Positions 58,545 through 64,000 of a DNA stretch of 64,000 nt are shown piece by piece. The position numbers and the translations under genes are program-made. Each line of letters opens with the position of its first letter. Positions within the stretch are counted from its first letter, which is position 1. Source of the stretch: Nonomuraea indica (GTDB taxonomy: Bacteria; Actinomycetota; Actinomycetes; Streptosporangiales; Streptosporangiaceae); the NCBI RefSeq assembly GCF_002850745.1, contig NZ_PJOK01000049.1, positions 186,001 through 250,000 of the forward strand, given 5' to 3'. The notes below the pieces were generated by a model that was not told where the DNA came from, ran no database searches, and saw only the letters and a program-made list of their open reading frames with translations.

Positions 58545-59719
58545 AACTCCGATACATGCTGCTGCACGCGTACGGCATGGGCGGCACGATCCGGACGGTG
58601 GTCAACCAGGCCAACGCGATGGCGGAGGCCGGGCACGACGTCGAGATCGTCAGCGTGGTCCGGCGCCGTGACACGCCGCAGTTCGGCATCGACGGCCGGG
58701 TCCGCCTGTCCGCGCTGGTGGACCAGCGCGACGGGATCGCGTCCGACTCGCTGGCCCGCAAGGTGTGGCGCCGGGCGCGCGGCAAGATCGTCCCCTACGG
58801 GGAGTTCGCCGCTGGCTACTTCACCGAGCGGGTCGAGCGGGCCGTCATCGACTACGTGTCCTCGCTGGACGGTGGCATCCTCGTCACCACCCGGCCGGCG
58901 CTGAACCTGATCTCCGCCCGCCGCGCCGCCAAGGGCGTGGTGCGCGTCGCGCAGGAGCACATGAACCTCGCCGCGTACCCGCACACCGTGCGCGACGAGA
59001 TCGCCCGGCACTACGGGTGCTTCGACGCGGTGGCGGTGCTGACGGAGACCAGCCGGGCCGAGTACCGGGCGCTGCTCGACGGCACGCCGATCGTCCGCAT
59101 CCCCAACGCGGTCCATCTGGCCGGCCGCCGGCACTCCGACCAGACCAGTCCCGTGGTGATCGCCGCGGGCCGGTTGGTGCCGCAGAAGGGCTTCGACATG
59201 CTGCTCGCGGCCTTCGCCGCGGTCGCGCCGGAGTTCCCCGACTGGCGGCTGCGCATCTTCGGCACCGGCCCGGCGAAGGACCGGCTGCGGGACCGCATCG
59301 ACGAGCACCGGCTGGGCGGGCGGGCCCGGCTGATGGGGCGCAGCGACCGCATCCACGAAGAGCTCGCCGAGGCGTCCGTGTACGCGCTCAGCTCACGGAT
59401 CGAGGGGCTGCCGATGGCGATGATCGAGGCGATGGGGCACGCCCTGGCCGTGGCCGCCTTCGACTGCCCGACCGGACCCGGCGACGTGCTGACCTCCGGC
59501 GAGAACGGCCTGCTGGTGCCGCCGCGCGACGTGGAGGCGCTGGCGGGGGCGCTGCGGCGGCTGATGGCCGACCGCGAGCTGCGGCTGCGGCTCGGGGCCG
59601 GCGCCGCCCGCACGGCGCGCGACTACACGCCGGAGGTGGTCATGCCGCTCTGGGAGGAGCTGTTCGCGACCCTGGCGGCCGGTGAGCGCCTCGTGGACGG
59701 CCCGCTGGCGGCCCGCTGA
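58541..59719 (+). CDS. GT4-type glycosyltransferase
   Basis: A 392-residue GT-B enzyme. The acceptor-side Gly loop is LHAYGMGGTIRTVVNQANAM; the donor half has VVIAAGRLVPQKGFDMLLAA, FGTGPAKDRL, and the E-x7-E motif in SSRIEGLPMAMIEAMGHA. Such enzymes transfer a sugar from a nucleotide donor, usually keeping its configuration. The GTG start overlaps the sulfotransferase stop (GTGA). A strong terminator follows. Donor and acceptor are unknown. Confidence 0.9.
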   Translation: MKLRYMLLHAYGMGGTIRTVVNQANAMAEAGHDVEIVSVVRRRDTPQFGIDGRVRLSALVDQRDGIASDSLARKVWRRARGKIVPYGEFAAGYFTERVERAVIDYVSSLDGGILVTTRPALNLISARRAAKGVVRVAQEHMNLAAYPHTVRDEIARHYGCFDAVAVLTETSRAEYRALLDGTPIVRIPNAVHLAGRRHSDQTSPVVIAAGRLVPQKGFDMLLAAFAAVAPEFPDWRLRIFGTGPAKDRLRDRIDEHRLGGRARLMGRSDRIHEELAEASVYALSSRIEGLPMAMIEAMGHALAVAAFDCPTGPGDVLTSGENGLLVPPRDVEALAGALRRLMADRELRLRLGAGAARTARDYTPEVVMPLWEELFATLAAGERLVDGPLAAR

Positions 59720-59728
59720 CGGGGTCCG

Positions 59729-59768
59729 CCGCGCACACCGACCGGCTGGAGCCCGGCGGTGTGCGCGG
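59729..59768. terminator. bidirectional terminator between glycosyltransferase and Spo0M genes
   Basis: CCGCGCACACCG (59729-59740) and CGGTGTGCGCGG (59757-59768) form a perfect 12-bp stem with a 16-base loop between convergent genes. Confidence 0.8.
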
Positions 59769-59781
59769 GGGGACGGGGACG

Positions 59782-60726
59782 TCAGTCCTCCTCGCCCTCG
59801 AAGACGTCCTCGAAGGCCTCCTCGAGAATCTCGCCCGCCACGAGGCCGCCGACGACGCCCGCGGCCCCGGCGGCGGCCACCGCGCCCAGGCCGGACCCGC
59901 CGTGGTGACCGTGGTGCCCGCCGTGGTGCCCGCCGTGGTGCCCGCCGTGGAAGCCGCCGCCGTACTGGGCGAGGCCGGACAGCCAGCGGCCGATCTCGCC
60001 CGCCCAGTCGGTCCGCATCGCGTCGTCGTGGCTGATCGTGAAGCGGCCGATGGCGTCACCGGAGTAGCGCCCCGAGCTCTTGTCGGCCTCCAGGATCACC
60101 TCCAGCCCGCCCGGGTTCGTCACGAAGGTCACCTCGATCTCCCCGACCGACCCGGCGTACTGCGGCGGCGGATAGAACTCGATCTCCTGGTAGAACGGCA
60201 GCTCCTGGCGCGATCCGTGGATCCGGCCCGCTTCGAGATCGGCCGACTTGAACTGGAACCCGAGCTGCGGAAACGCGTCCAGGATGCGCAGCTGGGAGGG
60301 CAGCGGCTCGATGTCGACCATGTCGAGGTCGCCCTTGTCGACGGCCTTGGCGATGGCCAGCTCGGTGCGCACGCCGAGCGCCATGCCGGTCAGGCGCCGG
60401 CCGGCGATCTCGCTGATCGGCGCCTCCCACGGCACGGGGATCTCGAAGCCGATCACGCGGTCCTCGCCCTTGCGCAGGGTGAACGGGCCGGACACCTGGG
60501 CGCGCGAGAACTCGCCGACCCCCGCGCCCTCGCCCTCGCCGAACTCGACCTCCACCCTGGCCACCAGGCCGAGGGTGACGTGCTCGATGTCGGCGTCGAA
60601 GTCGCCGCCCTTGAGGCGCACCTCGCCGGCCAGCGAGCCGCCCGGCCGGGTTCGCGGAGTGGCCAGGACGGTGTCCACCGAGGGGGCGCCCACACCGAAC
60701 GCACCCAGCATCCGTTTGAAGACCAC
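59782..60726 (-). CDS. Spo0M-family sporulation/stress protein with Gly/His-rich tail
   Basis: A 314-residue arrestin-like protein of the Spo0M family. It starts VVFKRMLGAFGVGAPSVDTV as in Bacillus Spo0M, and shows SLAGEVRLKGGDFDADIEHV, FEIPVPWEAPIS and LQFxF-like FPQLGFQFKSADLE. Spo0M affects sporulation timing and cell shape in Bacillus. A Gly/His block (GGFHGGHHGGHHGGHHGHHG) follows the domain, then a hydrophobic Ala/Gly stretch and an acidic end. The His block could bind nickel, zinc or copper. The GTG is preceded by GGGAGA. Confidence 0.88.
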   Translation of the reverse strand: MVFKRMLGAFGVGAPSVDTVLATPRTRPGGSLAGEVRLKGGDFDADIEHVTLGLVARVEVEFGEGEGAGVGEFSRAQVSGPFTLRKGEDRVIGFEIPVPWEAPISEIAGRRLTGMALGVRTELAIAKAVDKGDLDMVDIEPLPSQLRILDAFPQLGFQFKSADLEAGRIHGSRQELPFYQEIEFYPPPQYAGSVGEIEVTFVTNPGGLEVILEADKSSGRYSGDAIGRFTISHDDAMRTDWAGEIGRWLSGLAQYGGGFHGGHHGGHHGGHHGHHGGSGLGAVAAAGAAGVVGGLVAGEILEEAFEDVFEGEED

Positions 60727-61101
60727 GGCTTGTTCTCCCTGTCGCTTCTGTTGTCGGCATGTGTCAGCCACCCGCTGAACGATCAACGCCGGGGGCTGGT
60801 TCCGTGGGCCAGTAAAACGCGTTCGCGGCGGCGACGCGGGGAGGTCGCCGTTTGGTGGGGGCATGCGGCGGTTCGCGCCGGTCGGGTACCGCGCGGCGCG
60901 GCCAGACGGTCCGGGCGCCGCCCGCTGATTCACAGGAAGCCCGGAGGTGGCACGGTCCAAGCCGGCGGGCTCGTGATCCTATAGTCGTGATCGACGGCTG
61001 TCGTCGCCGGCGCCGTCGCTGTCATCGGCGTGCGGCCCCTCCGGCATCCTCCGGTGTGGGCACCGGGAGCACGTGCGTACGCGGAGTGGAGGCACCGGGC
61101 C
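60727..61101. other. divergent promoter region between spo0M and the GH26-like gene
   Basis: About 375 bases. TATAGT at 60980-60985 is a good -10 box for the plus strand, overlapped by direct repeats TCGTGATC at 60971-60978 and 60985-60992, which may be an operator. No convincing gene is present; an open frame crossing it has no start signal. Confidence 0.5.
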
Positions 61102-62205
61102 TTGTCAGCAGGAAACGCCGGACGGCCGGGGTTCGCGCGAGCGCGGAGAGGCCTGCCGCGCGGCAGGCTGCTGGCCGCCGCCGGGGTGCTGCTCCTTTCG
61201 GTGGCCACCGGTTGCTCCGGCGACGGCGACGGCGTCCCGGTCGCGACCGCCCAGCCGACGGCCGACGGCTGCAGGCCGACGGACAAGCTCGTGCCGCCCT
61301 GCGGGGCGTACTGGGGCATGTACATCGCTCCCGGCGACCCGAGGGTGCCGGTGGTGGAGGCCGTCGGCTCCATGGAGTCCCGGCTCGGCCGCAAGCTCGA
61401 CGTGATCTTCAGTTATCACGACATGTCCGACGGCCCCAACGGCACGTTCATCCGCGAGGACGAGGTGGAGCTCGGCCGCGACCGCATCCTCCTGCTCAGC
61501 TGGGAGGCCAAGATCTGGGGCTCCCCCGAGCGCACCCTGCTCTGGCGCGACATCGCCGGCGGCTCCATGGACGCCCTGATCGACAAGCAGGCGGAGCGGA
61601 TCAAGAGCTACGGCAGGCGCGTCATACTGGGGTTCGACGGCGAGATGGACCGGCGCGAGACCAGCGGCACCGCGGCCGAGTACGTCGCCGCGTACAAGCA
61701 CATCCACGACCGGTTCGAGAAGCTGGGCGTGACCAACGTGGTGTGGGTCTGGGCCGTGACCGGCTTCATGGAGTACAAGGACACGTGGAAGGGCCTGTAC
61801 CCGGGCCACGACTACGTCGACTGGATCAGCTACGACCCCTACAACTTCGCCGGCTGCCGGGGCGCTAAATGGCAGGACTTCGCGCAGACCGTCAAGCCGA
61901 CCTACGACTGGTTCCAGGCCAACGGGTTCGCCGACAAGCCGATCATCATCGGCGAGTACAGCACCGAGGTGGACCCGAAGAACCCCTCGGCCAAGGCCGA
62001 CTGGTTCCGCGGCGTCCCGCAGGCGCTGAGGACCATGCCGAAGATCAAGGCGGTGCTGCAGTGGAACGCCGTCCTCGAACCCGAGTCGCCCAACGGCTGC
62101 GACTTCCGGCTCGAAGGGCCGGGCGTGGTGGAGGCGTTCGCCGAGGCCGGCCGTGACCCGTACGTCAACCAGCCGCTCCCCGATCAGGCGGCCGGCGGCT
62201 CGTAG
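61102..62205 (+). CDS. GH26-like secreted glycoside hydrolase, probable lipoprotein
   Basis: A 367-residue exported protein. The N-terminus is basic, then LLAAAGVLLLSVATG with Cys next, a plausible lipobox. The catalytic part looks like GH26 (clan A barrel): acid/base E181 in VILGFDGEMDRRETSG, nucleophile E285 in PIIIGEYSTEVDP, and WISYDPYNFAGC, VVWVWAVTGFM. GH26 enzymes are mannanases or related beta-glycan hydrolases. I chose the TTG at 61102 because GGAGG lies 9 bases before it; a GTG at 61030 gives 24 more residues without such a site. The 3' end overlaps the convergent HD gene by 22 bases. Confidence 0.8.
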   Translation: MSAGNAGRPGFARARRGLPRGRLLAAAGVLLLSVATGCSGDGDGVPVATAQPTADGCRPTDKLVPPCGAYWGMYIAPGDPRVPVVEAVGSMESRLGRKLDVIFSYHDMSDGPNGTFIREDEVELGRDRILLLSWEAKIWGSPERTLLWRDIAGGSMDALIDKQAERIKSYGRRVILGFDGEMDRRETSGTAAEYVAAYKHIHDRFEKLGVTNVVWVWAVTGFMEYKDTWKGLYPGHDYVDWISYDPYNFAGCRGAKWQDFAQTVKPTYDWFQANGFADKPIIIGEYSTEVDPKNPSAKADWFRGVPQALRTMPKIKAVLQWNAVLEPESPNGCDFRLEGPGVVEAFAEAGRDPYVNQPLPDQAAGGS

Positions 62206-62825
62206 CCCGGCCCCGCGTCCTCACCGGGACCCGAGTCCTCGTCGCCGCCGCCCGCGCCGTTGAGCACCCGCAGCACCCAGTCGAGCGAGCCGCTGCCGAG
62301 CACCGCCTCGGCGATCCGCTTGGCCGTGGTCGTCTTGAGCGCGGCCAGCGAGCTGTCGATCCACGGCTGCACGTTCTGGTGCCCCTGCTCGCGGTACTCG
62401 ACGGCCTGGATCAGGCACTCCAGCTTGTCCGCGTCACGGGCGCAGACGGCCTCCAGACTGGCCTTCTCCTCGTACTCCGCGACCGCCCCGCCCACCATCC
62501 GCGCGACCGCGTCCGGCAGGCCGCGCATCTGGTCGGCGGTGACCTGCTCGTTCGGGGCGGCCCGCAGGTAGCGCTTGCCGAGGTACGGGATGTCGGTGAT
62601 CCGCGTCTCCTGCGTGTCGTGGAACAGGCTCATGAACGCCGCCCGCTGCGGATCACCGCCCTCCAGCACGGTGATCACGCTCGCGATCACGGCGGCGCGG
62701 AAGGAGTGGTCGGCGATGCTCTCCGGATCGCGCACCCCCGCCACCAGCCACCCCGTGCGCCGGTACCGCTTGAGCAGCCCCATCTCGTACAGCAAGCCCG
62801 CGAGCCGGGTCGTGTCGTCCCTCAC
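62184..62825 (-). CDS. HD-domain phosphohydrolase, YfbR/HDDC2 type
   Basis: A 213-residue cytoplasmic protein. Metal ligands are H40 in ESIADHSFRAAVIASV, H69-D70 in FMSLFHDTQETRITDIPY and the Asp in ARDADKLECLIQAVEYR. This matches the HD family that includes YfbR 5'-deoxynucleotidase, acting on deoxyribonucleoside monophosphates. A Gly/Glu/Asp-rich tail of about 30 residues follows. The start is GTG after GGAGAGGGG. It converges with and slightly overlaps the GH26-like gene. Confidence 0.88.
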   Translation of the reverse strand: MRDDTTRLAGLLYEMGLLKRYRRTGWLVAGVRDPESIADHSFRAAVIASVITVLEGGDPQRAAFMSLFHDTQETRITDIPYLGKRYLRAAPNEQVTADQMRGLPDAVARMVGGAVAEYEEKASLEAVCARDADKLECLIQAVEYREQGHQNVQPWIDSSLAALKTTTAKRIAEAVLGSGSLDWVLRVLNGAGGGDEDSGPGEDAGPGYEPPAA

Positions 62826-63025
62826 GAAAAGCCCCTCTCCACCGAGACGCGTCCTGCGCAGAGCGTAGAGGCCGGTCGCCGACTTCCCTCCCCCGCCGCG
62901 CCTGGCAGGTGGACATCATGACCTGCCCCGTAACCGCCCGTCTGACACCCGGACGCCCGCATCGGGCTTCCGTGATCCCCGAGCGCGATGGGAGCATTCG
63001 ACATGACGGGAAAGGAAGTGTTGAG

Positions 63026-64000
63026 ATGGCTTTGACCAACGCGGGTGTTCAGCGATTACTGGCCGACTCCGGCGAGGCGCGCGAGTGGGTGTCGCCCCGG
63101 ACCGACCTGGTCACCGCGCTGCTGGGTGTCTGGTTCGGCATCGGGTTGATGATCGACGCGTGGGCGCACAGCAACCTCGCGGAGCTGGAGACGTTCTTCA
63201 CCCCCTGGCACGCGGTGTTCTACTCGGGGTTCGCCGCGGTCTCCGGCTGGATCATCTGGCAGGCGTGGCGCAACGTCAGGAAGGGCCGGCAGGGGCTCGC
63301 GGCGGTCCCCATGGGCTACCTGGCCGGGCTGGTCGCGGTGCCGGGGTTCGCGGCCTTCGGCTTCGCCGACATGATGTGGCACACCTTCCTCGGCATCGAG
63401 CAGAGCGTCGACATCCTGTTCAGCCCCTCCCACCTCGGCCTCATCGCGACGATGACGCTCATCATCACCACCCCGCTCCGCTCCGCCTGGAACGCCCCCG
63501 ACCTCGGCGACCGGCCGTCGTTCGGCCGCCTGCTGCCCGCCCTCGTCGGGCTCGCCTTCGCGGCCACACTGGTGTCGCTGTTCCTCTCGTACGGCGACGC
63601 CATGCAGTGGAGCGCCGGCGGCGTCGTCGAGGCGTTCTCCTCCGTGGACGAGCGGGGAGCCGACCGCCTCGCCTCCTCGATGATCATCACCAATGTCGTC
63701 CTCCTGGCCCCCGTGCTGTTCCTGCTCCGCCGCTGGCGTCTGCCGTTCGGCAGCGTGACGCTGATGTACGCCGTGGGCGTCCTGATGCCGGGAGCGCAGA
63801 CGGCGTTCGAGAACCTGCCGGTCCTGCTGGGCTTCGTCGCCGCCGGTGTCGTGAATGACCTGCTGATCAGGTGGCTGCGCCCGTCCGCGGTGCGGCGGGG
63901 CGCGTTCTGGGGCTTCGCCGGGCTGTCCGCCTTCACCACCTGGTCGCTGTACCTCGCGGTCGCGTCGGTGGCGGCCGGCAGGACGCCCGCCGTGCCCGAA
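63026..64000 (+). CDS. polytopic membrane protein, unknown function (3' end outside window)
   Basis: The frame is open from ATG 63026 to the last base, 325 codons, and continues beyond the window. AAAGGAAG lies 7 bases before the ATG. At least eight hydrophobic segments are seen (LLGVWFGIGLMIDAW, AVFYSGFAAVSGWIIW, YLAGLVAVPGFAAFGFA, LGLIATMTLIITT, LLPALVGLAFAATLVSLFL, VVLLAPVLFLLRRW, VTLMYAVGVLMPG, GLSAFTTWSLYLAVASV). Histidines near membrane edges (DAWAHS, TPWHAVFYSG, MMWHTFLGIEQS, SPSHLGLIA) may bind metal or heme. I do not recognise the family. Confidence 0.78.
   Translation, partial: MALTNAGVQRLLADSGEAREWVSPRTDLVTALLGVWFGIGLMIDAWAHSNLAELETFFTPWHAVFYSGFAAVSGWIIWQAWRNVRKGRQGLAAVPMGYLAGLVAVPGFAAFGFADMMWHTFLGIEQSVDILFSPSHLGLIATMTLIITTPLRSAWNAPDLGDRPSFGRLLPALVGLAFAATLVSLFLSYGDAMQWSAGGVVEAFSSVDERGADRLASSMIITNVVLLAPVLFLLRRWRLPFGSVTLMYAVGVLMPGAQTAFENLPVLLGFVAAGVVNDLLIRWLRPSAVRRGAFWGFAGLSAFTTWSLYLAVASVAAGRTPAVPE

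Overview
The window is chromosomal DNA from a high-GC actinomycete. The signs are very GC-rich codon use, many GTG/TTG starts, several start codons lying 6-8 bases from a TANNNT -10 box with no Shine-Dalgarno (leaderless style), a SAM-IV riboswitch, a Spo0M homologue, secreted polysaccharide-degrading enzymes and sugar importers without their own ATPase. Gene order dacB / zinc metalloprotease / tilS / hpt / ftsH / folE / folP / folB / folK is the one known from Streptomyces-like actinobacteria. A Streptosporangiales member (for example a Nonomuraea-like genus) would fit, but that is inference. No tRNA, rRNA, CRISPR, prophage or intact IS element was seen.

The left third (1-27.4 kb) is mostly core metabolism: lysS; a cofactor block (coaX, a nadB-nadC reading frame with no stop between the two enzymes, panC and a DUF2520 dehydrogenase); a P450/TerC pair; a cysteine-desulfurase-like enzyme under a SAM-IV riboswitch; an NDUFAF7-like methyltransferase near an orphan nuoD2; a RHH/MazF-type toxin-antitoxin pair whose toxin has an in-frame stop; the folate operon (folE, then folP-NTF2-folB-folK-DUF3180); ftsH, hpt, tilS, a zinc metalloprotease, dacB and ppa. 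Three unrelated tandem repeats (units of 50, 20 and 28 bp) sit in intergenic parts of this block.

The middle (27.4-35.2 kb) holds cell-envelope and regulatory genes: an NlpC/P60 hydrolase, an ECF-type sigma factor fused to an anti-sigma-like zinc finger and a membrane segment, a lipoprotein, an ABC-F protein, a VapBC-like pair and a Tat-exported beta-propeller protein.

From 35.5 to 53.3 kb there are two carbohydrate-use islands. The first has a solute-binding protein, two permeases and a ROK regulator, divergent from a GH36 alpha-galactosidase; a palindrome and a good promoter lie between. The second has a GntR/FadR regulator, binding protein, two permeases, GH38 alpha-mannosidase and glucarate-dehydratase-like enzyme facing a DUF4185 protein, an aldose-epimerase-like protein and an SDR. 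Closely related operator-like sequences sit in front of both arms of the second island, so one regulator may control both. Neither importer encodes an ATPase.

The right end (53.4-64 kb) has an AA10 lytic polysaccharide monooxygenase with a DUF305 lipoprotein just downstream; RidA; a compact cassette of signal peptidase, MauD/TlpA-like thioredoxin, MauE-like membrane protein and a 67-residue peptide with eight cysteines; a sulfotransferase-glycosyltransferase pair; a Spo0M protein with a Gly/His-rich tail; a GH26-like lipoprotein; an HD hydrolase; and the start of a polytopic membrane protein. The cysteine-peptide cassette is the best candidate here for an undescribed system.
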